This document shows positions 9,199-19,298 of a stretch of 64,000 bases of DNA, piece by piece. A program made the position numbers and the translations under genes. This DNA comes from Rothia mucilaginosa (GTDB lineage Bacteria > Actinomycetota > Actinomycetes > Actinomycetales > Micrococcaceae), in NCBI RefSeq assembly GCF_901875305.1, contig NZ_CABFLY010000005.1, positions 124,001 through 188,000 on the forward strand, read 5' to 3'. The notes under the pieces were generated by a model. It ran no database searches, had not been told where the DNA came from, and saw nothing but the letters and a program-made list of their open reading frames with translations. Position 1 is the first letter of the stretch. Each line of letters opens with the position of its first letter.

Positions 9199-9918
9199 CT
9201 AACGGCCGCGCATCGCACGGCGATCGGGGCGTGCACGCATCGGGTCAATACCCTTGGGAAGGCCGTTCATCGGGTTGCGCATGTGGTTCAGGGTCTTCAA
9301 ACGACCGCCCACCGCCTGCACCTCCTGCTGGGTCAGAGCCTTGGGCAGCTTGTTCATAGTCTTCACGACGTCCTTGAGCTCCACCTGGCCCTCATCATGA
9401 CCGGTCTCAATCACGTGCACAGGCACGCCGGGAGCCACACGATTCAAATGCTTCTTCTCGGTGCTCACCAGAGCATTCACGCGGCTGTGGGGACCCTCAG
9501 TCACCAGCACGATACCGGGACGACCCAGTGCACGGAACACCATATCCTGGTTGCGGTTAGCGGCCACCGGCTGCTCCTCAACCTGCCAGCCTCGACGCAC
9601 CGAGTTCATGGCTGCACCGCTTCGGCCAGGCTGGCCCTCAATCTGCGAGAAAGCAGCGGCCTCCGCACGACGGCTCAGAATCAGCATTGCCACGACAGCA
9701 GCAGCGCCCAGACCCAGAATCAGGAAGGTAATCCAGTTACCCAGAGCAACGCCAATGAGGATAAAGACCAGGAGGGTGCCCAGGGCGGCCAGGCTCAGAA
9801 TCCAACCAATCTTCGGGTCGGACTTCTTGGTCATCTGGTAGACCTGCTTCATCTGGGCGAAAGTGCCCGGAGTGCGTTCCTTCTTCTTCTTTTTCTTCTC
9901 TTCGCGCTTATCTGCCAC
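9199..9918 (-). CDS. DUF4191 membrane protein
   Basis: A 239-residue protein with a Lys/Glu-rich cytoplasmic start (KREEKKKKKKERTP), then two adjacent transmembrane helices at about residues 38-82, then a soluble domain. The family is actinobacterial and is usually found next to lipA and glnA, as the Rv2219 neighbourhood shows. Function unknown. It lies between lipA and glnA, separated from each by a hairpin, so it is probably its own transcript. Confidence 0.8.
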   Translation of the reverse strand: MADKREEKKKKKKERTPGTFAQMKQVYQMTKKSDPKIGWILSLAALGTLLVFILIGVALGNWITFLILGLGAAAVVAMLILSRRAEAAAFSQIEGQPGRSGAAMNSVRRGWQVEEQPVAANRNQDMVFRALGRPGIVLVTEGPHSRVNALVSTEKKHLNRVAPGVPVHVIETGHDEGQVELKDVVKTMNKLPKALTQQEVQAVGGRLKTLNHMRNPMNGLPKGIDPMRARPDRRAMRGR

Positions 9919-10050
9919 GATGTCTTCCTCGGTGGTTCTTCCGCGGCCCCGAAGCGCCTCAAACGCTCACGGAACCATAGTGACGTAACGATGCAGTGTG
10001 CCTGCAATTTATCTAGTTTACCCTACCCGCACAAAGACCGGGGTATAAAA

Positions 10051-10098
10051 TGGAGGCTCCCCGAACACCAGCTGAACACCGGGTTTGGGGAGCCTCCA
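10051..10098 (-). terminator. lipA terminator
   Basis: TGGAGGCTCCCC (10051-10062) pairs with GGGGAGCCTCCA (10087-10098), just downstream of the lipA stop on the minus strand. Confidence 0.8.
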
Positions 10099-10124
10099 CA
10101 CTCTCAGACAGAATCTGAAACGGC

Positions 10125-11132
10125 TTAGTAGCCCGCAGCCACCAGAGAAGAGGCTTCCTGCAGGGCAGCACCCTCACTCTCAATGTGGGAGAGATTCTCA
10201 GGGATGGGGTAGCCGTTCTTACGCATCGCACGAGCCCACAGACGACCCGCACGGTAGGAAGAACGAACCATCGGGCCTGCCATAACCCCGGCAAAGCCAA
10301 TCTCCTCCGCCATGTTTGCGAAGTCCACGAACTGCTGCGGCTTCACCCAACGCTCGATGGGGTGGAAGAGCGGGCCGGGGCGCAGGTACTGGGTGAGGGT
10401 AATGATGTCGCAACCAGCATCGTGCAGGTCGCATAGAGCCTCGTAAATCTCGTCGTCGGTCTCACCCATACCCAGAATCAGGTTGGACTTGGTGACCATG
10501 CCACCTTCCTTCGCCTGGGTAATGACGTCCAGAGAACGCTCGTAACGGAACGCGGGACGAATCTGACGGAAGATGCGGGGGACGGTCTCCAGGTTGTGCG
10601 CGAACACCTCGGGCTTAGCGTCAATCACCTTCTGGACGTGCTCGGGAACACCCTTGAAGTCGGGAACGAGCATCTCAACACCGGTGTTCGGGCACATCTT
10701 GTGAATCTGGCGGGTGGTCTCTGCATACAGCCACGCACCGCCGTCCTCCAGATCATCACGGGCCACGCCGGTCACGGTAGCGTAGCGCAGACCCATGACC
10801 TTCACATTCTTTGCCACCTTGAAGGGTTCTGCGTAGTCCACTGCGACGGGCTTACCGGTCGCAATATTGCAGAAGTCGCAACGACGGGTGCACTCGGAGC
10901 CACCAATCAAATAGGTAGCCTCGCGGTCTTCCCAGCACTCGTAAATATTGGGGCAACCAGCCTCTTCACACACGGTGTGCAGGCCCTGACCACGAGCCAG
11001 CTCACGCATCTCGTTGTACTCAGGGCCGACAATGGCCTTGGTCTTAATCCAGTGAGGCTTCTTCTCGATGGGGGTCTCGGCATTGCGAGCCTCCACACGC
11101 AACAGCTTGCGTCCGTCAGGCTTGGTGCTCAA
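10125..11132 (-). CDS. lipA: Lipoyl synthase
   Basis: Radical-SAM enzyme that inserts two sulfurs into the octanoyl chain on E2 and GcvH lipoyl domains. It has both iron-sulfur cluster motifs: Cys55, Cys60 and Cys66 in [12 protein letters not shown] (auxiliary, sacrificial cluster), and Cys81, Cys85 and Cys88 in CTRRCDFC (radical SAM). The length of 335 residues is typical. It follows lipB on the same strand with a gap of about 120 bp. With the E2 and lpd genes nearby, this block covers cofactor synthesis and use. Confidence 0.96.
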   Translation of the reverse strand: MSTKPDGRKLLRVEARNAETPIEKKPHWIKTKAIVGPEYNEMRELARGQGLHTVCEEAGCPNIYECWEDREATYLIGGSECTRRCDFCNIATGKPVAVDYAEPFKVAKNVKVMGLRYATVTGVARDDLEDGGAWLYAETTRQIHKMCPNTGVEMLVPDFKGVPEHVQKVIDAKPEVFAHNLETVPRIFRQIRPAFRYERSLDVITQAKEGGMVTKSNLILGMGETDDEIYEALCDLHDAGCDIITLTQYLRPGPLFHPIERWVKPQQFVDFANMAEEIGFAGVMAGPMVRSSYRAGRLWARAMRKNGYPIPENLSHIESEGAALQEASSLVAAGY

Positions 11133-11252
11133 AAGTCTTCTCCTTGGGTTCGACGTGCCCTCTGCTCATTCGGGCCACGTCCTATTCTACGCCCGGTACG
11201 GCGTAAGTGTAAGTGAGTTTAATATATGACGTGCAGGTGACGGGCCAGTTAC

Positions 11253-11924
11253 TTAGGCGCTAATAGGCTCGAAAGATTCAGCCAAACGGTCCTGGTACTT
11301 TACCAGTTCTGCCTCAAGCGGCTCCAAAATATCTGCAGGAGTGACGGTGCGACCGAGCTGCTCCGAAATTGAGGTGACGCCCGCATCGCTAATGCCACAG
11401 GGGATGAACTGAGCAAAGGGCTCAAGGTCGTTGCAGCAGTTGATGGCGAAGCCGTGCATCGTGGTGTTACGCGAAACGCGCATACCCAGAGCGGCAATCT
11501 TCTTATCCTGAGTCTTGCCATCACCCAGAATCCACACGCCGCTACGACCCTCGACGCGCTCACCCTTAATACCCAAGCCCGCCAAGACATTGATAATAAT
11601 TTCCTCGACGATGCGCACGTAGGCTACCACGTCAATGGGCTCGGGTAGGCGAAGGATAGGGTAGGCGGTCAGCTGACCCGGGCCGTGCCACGTGAGCTTG
11701 CCACCGCGGTCAATCTTGACGACCGGGGTGGATTTATCTGCGGGATACTCGTGGTCTTCGGTGCGCTTACCGGCCGTGATGACGGGCTCATGCTCCAGCA
11801 GAAGAATGGTGTTCTGGCGGGTGCGGTTGGCCACCTCATCATGGATGCGGTACTGGTTCTCGAGGCACTCGACATAGTTCACATAGTTCGGGGCGAAGCC
11901 CACTCGTTCAATAGTCACAGACAT
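11253..11924 (-). CDS. lipB: Octanoyl-(acyl-carrier-protein):protein N-octanoyltransferase
   Basis: Transfers octanoyl from ACP to the lipoyl domains, supplying the substrate for LipA. The 223-residue protein shows the catalytic pair Lys142 (KKIAALG) and Cys176 (IPCGISD), plus RGGKLTWHGPGQLTAYPI. A TAATGT hexamer ends 6 bases before the ATG and no Shine-Dalgarno sequence is visible, which suggests a leaderless transcript that may continue into lipA. Confidence 0.95.
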   Translation of the reverse strand: MSVTIERVGFAPNYVNYVECLENQYRIHDEVANRTRQNTILLLEHEPVITAGKRTEDHEYPADKSTPVVKIDRGGKLTWHGPGQLTAYPILRLPEPIDVVAYVRIVEEIIINVLAGLGIKGERVEGRSGVWILGDGKTQDKKIAALGMRVSRNTTMHGFAINCCNDLEPFAQFIPCGISDAGVTSISEQLGRTVTPADILEPLEAELVKYQDRLAESFEPISA

Positions 11925-12116
11925 ACTTCTACATTAGACCTGTGGATGAGCTGATAAAAATTAGGGAGCCCTGAATCATATGGTGAGCGAACACGAGGCA
12001 TCGCAACGCTTTGCGTGAGGGTGAGCGAAAAGTGCCAGAAGATGGTGCATAGGCGCTGAAATTTAACCTTTGCGTGTCTAATAAAGTTATTTAATATAAT
12101 TTGATACTCTTATATT

Positions 12117-13589
12117 ATGAATAGCGATGAAGTATTCCCGCTCGAAACCATCGGAAACACATCCCTGGGTACCCTGCACATTGTTGATTGCCCCTTTGGA
12201 ATGCGTACCGGAGAACCGGTTCTGCGCCCGGGACGCTACACCCTGCGCATCCTCAACAACCCGGGAAAACCGATGGCCACGATGCCCCCAAACGGCCCGG
12301 GGCTTGCACGAATCTACGGGAAAGTTAGCCCCTCAGACGAAAACAACGCAGTAAGCCTCTACTACGAACCGTTTGATGCAGGAACACTGGACCGATTGCT
12401 GGCCATGCGCTCGCTAGAAATCGAAGAGCTTCTAACCCTGGCTTGCGCCCTGCAAGAATCCATCGAGACCCTACGTGAAGCGGGTGAACGCCACGCCATA
12501 ATCTCCGCCGAGTATGTGGGGCTCACAGCCAGCGGCAAACCCCGGCTACTACTCCCCGAGAGCTCCTACCTTGGCCCGGAGCACGACCTCCAAAAGAACA
12601 CGGAACTCACACGCTACGTCTGGGTGGGAGAGTACGTACGCTCCGCTGCCGCCCTGCTCTGGTATGCCGCTTGCGGGTACAACCCCGAGCCAACCGCCGC
12701 CCGCGTACCCCTTAGCCTGCGTCTTAGCCCCAGAACAAAAACCGAAACCAATCAAGCCCGAAGCCTCGGCCGCGCCCTCGAGTACCTACTGGATGCTCCC
12801 GCCGCCCAACTGGCTCGCATCGGTTTAAGACCTGTGCTTAATCTCGACTGCAACTTCAGACCCATTAACGTGTACCTCAGCTGCTCCGAACGTGCCCGGA
12901 TGCTGATACCCACCGCCCCGCAGCAAGAGGGCAACATGAGAAACACCCCGCTCGAGAAAACCCAAGAGAAGATCCGCAAAACCTTGGAATCCCTCGGGAT
13001 TATCAAACAACGCGGAAGGTCGATAAGGCGTGCCTCCGGGAGATTACTTCCCCTCACTCCCATCCGGTGGCTCGTAAGCCTCGTTGCGGGTGATAACAGA
13101 AGCTCCACGAAAAGCCCGCGCTTTAGCACCTCGACGCGGATAGGTGTTACTGCATTGACCCTGGCTGTGCTCGCGGCCTCTGCAAGCACGCTGGTGCTTA
13201 ACGGGGGAGCGGGGGAAGCCTCGGCCCGGGTACATGCTGTCTCCACCGAATCACCCGTAGCCCGTGATACTCCCGACGTATCAGAGACGGGGGATAGGAC
13301 ACACGAAAATCCAGAGGCGGTGCTGAGAGCCCTCCTCGACCAGCGTAACCGCGAACGCCGCGCCCGAGGCGGAGCCGAACTCACCCTCGAACGCATCGAA
13401 GATTCCGCCGGAGACGGAGCGGACCTGCGCGTCGTCGCGGTGATTTCAGCATCCGGCTACCGGCCCAGTGCGGAAGAAAAACAGGCCCGCAAGCTCAGCG
13501 AAGAAAACGGTGTCACTCGCCAAAAAGTTATCTTTGAGCTACACCGCGGAGAGCAAGGCTGGGAAATCATCCGCGCCGAACCCGTGTAA
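12117..13589 (+). CDS. Membrane-anchored pseudokinase-like protein
   Basis: A 490-residue protein I could not assign to a named family. Residues about 60-160 resemble a degenerate Ser/Thr-kinase C-lobe: a helix rich in Leu leads into HAIISAEYVGLTASGKPRLL. This aligns with the catalytic-loop/metal-loop stretch of kinases but lacks the HRD Asp, the Asn and the DFG. A basic stretch precedes one transmembrane helix at about residues 340-362. A Ser/Glu-rich external linker and a small C-terminal alpha/beta domain follow. This resembles a receptor kinase without catalysis. TACTCT ends 6 bases before the ATG in very AT-rich DNA, with no Shine-Dalgarno. It breaks the otherwise minus-strand lip/suc block. 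The pseudokinase reading is inference. Confidence 0.55.
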   Translation: MNSDEVFPLETIGNTSLGTLHIVDCPFGMRTGEPVLRPGRYTLRILNNPGKPMATMPPNGPGLARIYGKVSPSDENNAVSLYYEPFDAGTLDRLLAMRSLEIEELLTLACALQESIETLREAGERHAIISAEYVGLTASGKPRLLLPESSYLGPEHDLQKNTELTRYVWVGEYVRSAAALLWYAACGYNPEPTAARVPLSLRLSPRTKTETNQARSLGRALEYLLDAPAAQLARIGLRPVLNLDCNFRPINVYLSCSERARMLIPTAPQQEGNMRNTPLEKTQEKIRKTLESLGIIKQRGRSIRRASGRLLPLTPIRWLVSLVAGDNRSSTKSPRFSTSTRIGVTALTLAVLAASASTLVLNGGAGEASARVHAVSTESPVARDTPDVSETGDRTHENPEAVLRALLDQRNRERRARGGAELTLERIEDSAGDGADLRVVAVISASGYRPSAEEKQARKLSEENGVTRQKVIFELHRGEQGWEIIRAEPV

Positions 13590-13617
13590 CCCTGTAACCC
13601 CTGCATTATAGAGATAC

Positions 13618-13664
13618 AAAAAGCGGCGGCCCCACCCACCGAAGTGGATGGGGCCGCCGCTTTT
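13618..13664. terminator. Bidirectional terminator between the pseudokinase-like gene and sucB
   Basis: AAAAGCGGCGGCCCCA begins the first arm and TGGGGCCGCCGCTTTT ends the second, a stem of about 20 bp with a short loop between convergent genes. A and T runs lie at the two ends. Confidence 0.85.
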
Positions 13665-13750
13665 ACGTGCCATCGGAAAAACCGGGGAGCTACGCTCGGT
13701 TACCCGTCAGGGTACCGCCGCAAGGAAACTTCCTTGAATCTACGCAGGTC

Positions 13751-15385
13751 TTAGAGGCCCAGCTCAGACTCGAAGTTTGCCTCCTCCAGGCGGGTCTTGA
13801 CGGTGTGCAGGAAGCGACCTGCGTCTGCACCGTCGACCACGCGGTGGTCGTAGGTGAGGGACAGGTAGCACATGGAGCGGATAGCGATAACGTCGTTACC
13901 GTCAACATCCTTAACAACCATGGGGCGCTTCACGATAGAACCGGTACCCAGAATTGCAACGTTCGGCTGGTTGATGATCGGGGTGTCGAACAGTGCACCG
14001 AAGGAACCAATGTTGGTGATGGTGAAGGTCGAACCCGACAGCTCCTCGGGGGAGATGTCGCCGGTACGTGCGCGGCCACCCAGGTCGCCAATAGCCTTTG
14101 CCAGGCCAGCAATGCCCAGGTCGGAAGCGTTCTTGATGACGGGAACCAGCAGACCCTTGGGGGTGTCCACAGCAATAGCGATGTTCTCGGAGCCGTGGTA
14201 AGTAATCTGCTTGTAGTCCTCGGTCATGGAAGCGTTCAGAGCGGGGTGCTGCTGCAGAGCCTCAGCGGTTGCCTGGACGAAGAAGGGCAGGAAGGTCAGC
14301 TTTGCGCCCTCGCGAGCAACGAAGCCGTCCTTAGCCTTTGCACGCAGCTGAACAACACGGGTCACGTCAACCTCGGTGACCTGGGTCAGCTGGGTGGAGA
14401 TGTCCAGGGACTCGCGCATACGCTTTGCAATGACCTGGCGGATGCGTGCGGTCTTCTCGACGGTGCCACGCTTGGGGGAAACTTCGAAGGTGTGTGCAGC
14501 CTTTGCGGAGCCTGCTGCCGGAGCAGCAGCTGCGGCGGGAGCAGCTGCGGGAGCTGCGGAACCCTTGGCAGCGATAGCAGCCTGAACATCCTGCTTGCGG
14601 ATGCGGCCACCAACACCGGTACCCTTCACGGTGGACAGGTCGATGCCGTTGTCCTTAGCGAGCTTACGGACCAGCGGGGTCACGTATGCTTCACCCTCAG
14701 CAGCTGCCGGAGCGGCAGGTGCAGCGGGAGCTGCGGCCGGAGCCGGAGCAGCAGGAGCAGCGGCCGGTGCAGCTGCGGGAGCCGGAGCGGCCGGAGCTGC
14801 AGCAGCGGAAGCGTCACCGATGATAGCCAGAACCTGGCCAACAGCGGCGTCCTCATCCTCGGGGATGCGGATCTCGAGCAGGGTACCTGCAACGGGGGAG
14901 GGAACCTCGGTGTCAACCTTGTCGGTGGAAACCTCAACCAGGGGCTCGTCAACCTCAACCTGCTCGCCAACTTCCTTCAGCCAGCGGGTCACGGTGCCCT
15001 CGGTCACGGACTCGCCCAGAGCGGGCAGCAGAACCTCGGTACCGGAAGCGGAGCCAGCAGCCGGAGCAGCAGCGGGAGCAGCGGCAGGCTCAGCGGGAGC
15101 GGCCGGAGCAGCAGCAGCGGCGGGAGCGGCCGGAGCTGCAGCGCCGGAACCGTCGCCAATGATAGCCAGAGCAGCGCCAACCTCGACGTCCTCGTCCTCA
15201 GGAACGAGAATCTGCTCGACAACGCCTGCTACGGGGGAGGGAACCTCGGTGTCAACCTTGTCGGTGGAAACCTCAACCAGGGGGGCGTCAACCTCAATGG
15301 TGTCGCCGACCTCTACGAGCCAGCGGGTGACGGTACCTTCGGTCACGGACTCGCCCAGTGCGGGCAGTACTACGGTGTGGGACAT
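13751..15385 (-). CDS. sucB: 2-oxo acid dehydrogenase E2 (dihydrolipoyl acyltransferase)
   Basis: Core subunit that moves acyl groups from lipoate to CoA. The 544 residues hold two lipoyl domains with lipoylation sites at Lys43 and Lys156 (both [15 protein letters not shown]). Each is followed by a long Ala/Pro swinging linker. Then come the E1/E3-binding domain (about 235-272) and the catalytic domain with DHRVVDG (His514, Asp518). Actinobacterial proteins of this kind (DlaT/SucB) serve pyruvate dehydrogenase and are often misannotated as the 2-oxoglutarate E2, so the substrate is uncertain. The neighbouring lpd, lipA and lipB fit its needs. The two linkers and lipoyl domains are near-repeats at the DNA level. 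Confidence 0.92.
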   Translation of the reverse strand: MSHTVVLPALGESVTEGTVTRWLVEVGDTIEVDAPLVEVSTDKVDTEVPSPVAGVVEQILVPEDEDVEVGAALAIIGDGSGAAAPAAPAAAAAPAAPAEPAAAPAAAPAAGSASGTEVLLPALGESVTEGTVTRWLKEVGEQVEVDEPLVEVSTDKVDTEVPSPVAGTLLEIRIPEDEDAAVGQVLAIIGDASAAAAPAAPAPAAAPAAAPAAPAPAAAPAAPAAPAAAEGEAYVTPLVRKLAKDNGIDLSTVKGTGVGGRIRKQDVQAAIAAKGSAAPAAAPAAAAAPAAGSAKAAHTFEVSPKRGTVEKTARIRQVIAKRMRESLDISTQLTQVTEVDVTRVVQLRAKAKDGFVAREGAKLTFLPFFVQATAEALQQHPALNASMTEDYKQITYHGSENIAIAVDTPKGLLVPVIKNASDLGIAGLAKAIGDLGGRARTGDISPEELSGSTFTITNIGSFGALFDTPIINQPNVAILGTGSIVKRPMVVKDVDGNDVIAIRSMCYLSLTYDHRVVDGADAGRFLHTVKTRLEEANFESELGL

Positions 15386-15438
15386 AATCTTTCCCGTTCT
15401 CCTTGGTGAATGCTTGAACTAGAAAAATGTGGGCGGCA

Positions 15439-15485
15439 ACCCGGATGCGCACCCCGGCTCAAAACCGGAGGATGCGCATCCGGGT
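15439..15485 (-). terminator. Hairpin between lpd and sucB
   Basis: ACCCGGATGCGC (15439-15450) pairs with GCGCATCCGGGT (15474-15485), in the 200-bp gap after the lpd stop. It has no strong T-run, so it may attenuate rather than stop read-through into sucB. Confidence 0.55.
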
Positions 15486-15588
15486 GCAGGGCGTAGTTCA
15501 GCGGATACGCCCGTTACCGCCTATGACCTAAAAGGTCGTAACTAAGCCGATGCAAAAGCACCAGCCAGTAAAAATAGGGGCGCCTGGA

Positions 15589-16956
15589 TTATGCGCTGTG
15601 CAACGGGGTGCCGTTCAGGAGCATAGCTGCCTCACCCAGAGACTCGTTCTGAGTCGGGTGTGCGTGGATGAACTTGGCAACATCCTCGGGGAATGCTTCC
15701 CAAGCAACCCACATCTGAGCCTCACCAATCTGCTCACCCATGCGCTTACCGATGGCGTGAACACCAACGATGGGGCCGTCCTTCTGGCGAACAACCTTGA
15801 CGATACCGGTGGCGCCCAGGATAGCGGACTTACCGTTACCAGCCAGGTTGTACTCGGCGGTCTCAACGTTGTCAGCACCGAACTTCTCCTTAGCCTTAGG
15901 CTCGGAGTAGCCGACAGATGCAATCTCGGGATCGCAGAAGGTGACCTTGGGGATGTTGATGTCTTCAACAACGGTGGGGTTCAGGCCAGCGATTTCCTCA
16001 GCAACGAAGATACCCTGCTGGTAACCGCGGTGAGCCAGCTGAACGCCGGGGACGATGTCGCCCACAGCGTAGATGTTGCCCACGCCGGTGTGCAGACGCT
16101 CGTTAGCCAGGACGAAGCCGCGGTCCATGGGGATGCCCTGCTCCTCGTAGCCCATGTTTGCAGTGTTCGGGCCACGACCAACAGCAACCAGAACGATGTC
16201 AGCCTCGAAGACCTTACCGTCTGCCAGGGTGACCTTAGCGCCGTTAGCGTTCTGCTCGACCTTCTCGAAGAAGGTACCGGTGTTGAACTTGATGCCGCGC
16301 TTCTTGAAGGCACGCTCCAGAACCTTGATGATGGCCGGATCCTCGTTCGGAACCAGGTGGGGCAGACCCTCAATGATGGTGACGTCAACGCCCATAGCGT
16401 TCCACATGGATGCAAACTCGCAACCAATCACACCGCCGCCGAGCACGATAGCGCTCTTGGGCAGGTAGTCCATCTCCAGAGCCTCGGTGGAGGTCAGGAC
16501 GCGGCCCTCAATGGGCAGACCGAAAGTCTTGGAGACCGAACCGGAAGCCAGGATGATGTTCTTACCCTTGTACTCCACACCGTTAACGGTGATGGTGTCC
16601 TGAGCGGTGAGCTTGCCCTCGCCGGCAATGATCTCGATGCCCTTCATCTTCAGCAGGCCAGCAAGACCCTTGAACTTACCGGAGACGATGCCGTCCTTGT
16701 AGTCGCGCACCTTGCCCATCTCGATGGACTGCAGAACAGCGTTAACACCGACCTTGGATGCCTCGCGGGCATCCTCAGCCAGCTCAGCGGCGTGCAGGTA
16801 GGCCTTGGTGGGGATGCAGCCGGTGTGCAGGCAGGTGCCGCCGACCTTTTCCTTCTCAACCAGACCGACGGTGAAGCCCAGCTGGCGTGCGCGAATAGCT
16901 GCAGAGTAGCCAGCGGAACCGCCGCCGAGGATGAGGATATCGAATTCTTGAGCCAC
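15589..16956 (-). CDS. lpd: Dihydrolipoyl dehydrogenase (E3)
   Basis: FAD enzyme that reoxidises dihydrolipoamide with NAD+. The 455-residue product has an FAD-binding ILGGGSAGYSAA, the redox disulfide Cys42/Cys47 in GGTCLHTGCIPTK, an NAD-binding LGGGVIGCEFA, and the C-terminal HAHPTQNES that supplies the catalytic His/Glu. I chose the GTG at 16956: GGGAG lies 7 bases upstream, while the ATG six codons earlier has no ribosome-binding site. It precedes sucB on the same strand. Confidence 0.95.
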   Translation of the reverse strand: MAQEFDILILGGGSAGYSAAIRARQLGFTVGLVEKEKVGGTCLHTGCIPTKAYLHAAELAEDAREASKVGVNAVLQSIEMGKVRDYKDGIVSGKFKGLAGLLKMKGIEIIAGEGKLTAQDTITVNGVEYKGKNIILASGSVSKTFGLPIEGRVLTSTEALEMDYLPKSAIVLGGGVIGCEFASMWNAMGVDVTIIEGLPHLVPNEDPAIIKVLERAFKKRGIKFNTGTFFEKVEQNANGAKVTLADGKVFEADIVLVAVGRGPNTANMGYEEQGIPMDRGFVLANERLHTGVGNIYAVGDIVPGVQLAHRGYQQGIFVAEEIAGLNPTVVEDINIPKVTFCDPEIASVGYSEPKAKEKFGADNVETAEYNLAGNGKSAILGATGIVKVVRQKDGPIVGVHAIGKRMGEQIGEAQMWVAWEAFPEDVAKFIHAHPTQNESLGEAAMLLNGTPLHSA

Positions 16957-17302
16957 GATATTGCTCCCTTGCATAGTTGGTGGGGTACGACCCCGTGCAA
17001 TGAGTTCTTACCTATTGGTAGGTTCCCCGGCACACACAGCAGACCCGTATCAAAAGACGCGCGCCCATCCGCGTACGCAGAAAAACACTTAATACAACAA
17101 TACCCCCGATACCGCTGCTTTAAGTTCACTCAGGGTAGTTTTTAGCTAAATAATCCCGTAAAGCGGCCAAAAATTCGAGGTGTATAGCATGCTGGACACT
17201 CCACCCGGGTCGTTCTAGCATGAAGGCGCAGAGAACGTAAAGAGAAGGAAAAGAAACTCCCGCCATCGAGACCCCGGAAAAGGCGGAAATGACCTCAACA
17301 TG
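16957..17302. other. Intergenic region between pepA and lpd
   Basis: The part next to lpd is AT-richer (about 17080-17170) and probably holds the lpd promoter. I see no gene or further strong structure here; the pepA terminator starts at 17303. Confidence 0.5.
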
Positions 17303-17347
17303 GCGCGAGAGGCGCCCCAGCCGGGTTGGCTGGGGCGCCTCTCGCGC
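17303..17347 (-). terminator. pepA terminator
   Basis: GCGCGAGAGGCGCCCCAGCC (17303-17322) pairs with the complementary arm ending at 17347 in a stem of about 20 bp, downstream of pepA. Confidence 0.85.
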
Positions 17348-17430
17348 ATCCCACTATCAAAGATTTGGTGATCAACAGGGACTCCGCAGATAAGGAAGCT
17401 TACGAAAGAGTCCCCGCGCCGCCAGATCTT

Positions 17431-18927
17431 CTACTTGGCGTAGGACTGGATGAAGTTCACCAGGGTAGCGGTACCGAAGCCGGTGCCCTCCTTCGGGGTG
17501 TAACCGTAGGGGGCTTCCTCATTGAACGCAGGACCCGCAATATCCAAGTGCGCCCACGGAATACCCTCGCCCACGAACTCCTTCAGGAACAGGCCAGCAG
17601 TCAGAGCACCACCGTAACGTGAACCGATGTTCTTAATATCGGCGACCTGAGAGTTCAGGTTCTTGCGCAGGTGCGATTCCAAGGGCATAGGCCAGTAAGA
17701 CTCGCCAGCGGATGCACCGGCAACCTGCACACGCTCACGAATCTGCTCATCACCCAGCAAAGCGGCGGTCCGCAGGCCCAGAGCGGCCATAGCGGCACCA
17801 GTCAGGGTAGCAATATCCAAGATGACGTCCGGCTTAGTCTCCGAAGCCAGCGCGATACCGTCCGCCATCACCAGACGACCCTCGGCATCGGTGTTCAGCA
17901 CCTCGACGGTGCGGCCGTCGCGCATGGTGATGACGTCCTCGGGGCGCAGGGCGTGGCCGCCGGGCATGTTCTCGGCCAGGCACAGGTAACCGGTCACGGC
18001 CACCGGAACCTCCAGCTCAGCGGAGGCCACCACGGCGTTCAGCACGGCTGCGGCACCGGCCATATCGCACTTCATGGTCATCATCGAAGCAGCGGGCTTC
18101 AGCGAGTTACCACCGGAATCAAAGGTGATGCCCTTACCCACCAGCGCCACGTGAGCCTGCGGGTTCTCAGGAACGTACTTCACCACAGCCAGAACAGGCT
18201 TGCGAGGCGAACCCTGACCAACGCCAGCGATGCCGCCAAAGCCCTCCTCAACCAGACGGTCGTAGTGGAAGAGCTCAACCTCAACATTTGCGTAATCCTC
18301 GGCCAGCTCAGCCGCAAACTCACCGAAAGTCTCGGGGTACAGGTGCGACGGGGGCAGGTTCACCAGGCGGCGTGCATCCTTCGTGGTCTCACCCAGAACC
18401 AGGGCCTGCACCAGAGCGGGCTCTGCCTCCTCCGGATCAATCGAAGAGATAATCAGGACGGACTCAATCTCTTCCTTAATCGAATCCTTGGTCTTACCAC
18501 GCAGACCCTCCTCGATGAAATTACCCAGCACGGCACCGTGCGCAACGGCCTCAATCTCATCCGCAGCGGACAAGCCGAAATCGAAGGCAATCTCTTCGGC
18601 AGAACCAGCCAACTGACGGCTTGCCGAACCCGCGGCGTAGCGCAGAGCATCCAGACGCTCCTGACCACTAGCCTGGTCAGAACCCAAGCCAGCCAAGGCC
18701 ACAACACCGGCACCCGAATCCTCAAGCCCCGGCAGACGCAACAGCTGATCAGGATCACCCGAAGCGCCCAGCGCCTCCAACAGCTCGTTGATACCCTCAA
18801 CGGAATCCTCAGACAGCGAGTTTGGAGCCAGGTACGGGCCCTCGGAGCCCTTCAAAACACCCAGGACCAGAACGTCAGCCTCCAGCGCCTCAAGATTGGT
18901 GCTGTGAATCGACAGGGACAGAGACAT
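17431..18927 (-). CDS. pepA: Leucyl aminopeptidase (M17)
   Basis: Cytosolic dimetal aminopeptidase that trims N-terminal residues from peptides. The 498-residue product has the M17 signatures: GKGITFDSGGNSLKP (metal Lys and Asp) and NTDAEGRLVMAD (metal Asp, Glu and catalytic Arg), with an N-terminal macro-like domain. The start at 18927 has AAAGGAG five bases upstream; the 13-residue upstream extension is not supported. It is divergent from the PAC2 gene. Confidence 0.94.
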   Translation of the reverse strand: MSLSLSIHSTNLEALEADVLVLGVLKGSEGPYLAPNSLSEDSVEGINELLEALGASGDPDQLLRLPGLEDSGAGVVALAGLGSDQASGQERLDALRYAAGSASRQLAGSAEEIAFDFGLSAADEIEAVAHGAVLGNFIEEGLRGKTKDSIKEEIESVLIISSIDPEEAEPALVQALVLGETTKDARRLVNLPPSHLYPETFGEFAAELAEDYANVEVELFHYDRLVEEGFGGIAGVGQGSPRKPVLAVVKYVPENPQAHVALVGKGITFDSGGNSLKPAASMMTMKCDMAGAAAVLNAVVASAELEVPVAVTGYLCLAENMPGGHALRPEDVITMRDGRTVEVLNTDAEGRLVMADGIALASETKPDVILDIATLTGAAMAALGLRTAALLGDEQIRERVQVAGASAGESYWPMPLESHLRKNLNSQVADIKNIGSRYGGALTAGLFLKEFVGEGIPWAHLDIAGPAFNEEAPYGYTPKEGTGFGTATLVNFIQSYAK

Positions 18928-19298
18928 CGTTACTCCTTTGCGTATGTCTTCTTGAAACCATCCCACCTGAGGCTGGCGAACCGCTCAACACGATGCGCGC
19001 GTAGAGGTGGAATGCGCCGCGTCAAAGTACGCGGACTACTCGTTTCTACTCTACCGGATAGGGCAGAGGAGCGATGAGCAAGCCCGCGAGCAGCCAGCGA
19101 GGTTCCACTACCCTTTGACTCATTCGGGGTAAACCGTTCACCCGTCGCGAGAAAACACCGAGAGAGAAGCCGACGCAACCTTCTTAGCATTAGAATGAAA
19201 GACTACGGAAAGCGTCTGTTGACAGAAAGACGCGTCGGCCAGCCCCGCGAAGAAACACCGCAAGGCAAACCGAACAGATTCATAGTGAGGAGGCTGCC
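18928..19298. other. Divergent promoter region pepA/PAC2
   Basis: 371 bp without a gene. GAGGAGG lies just before the PAC2 start. I see no palindrome or repeat of note. Confidence 0.5.

Noticed and set aside
14700..15150. Direct repeats in sucB, considered as a CRISPR or minisatellite
   Set aside because: They are two lipoyl domains and Ala/Pro linkers in frame; there are no regular unit-spacer arrays in the window.
13667..15409. 580-codon plus-strand frame opposite sucB, with many Gly, Ser and Cys
   Set aside because: It is the mirror of the two lipoyl domains and Ala/Pro linkers of sucB; its composition is an artefact of GC-rich codons on the other strand.
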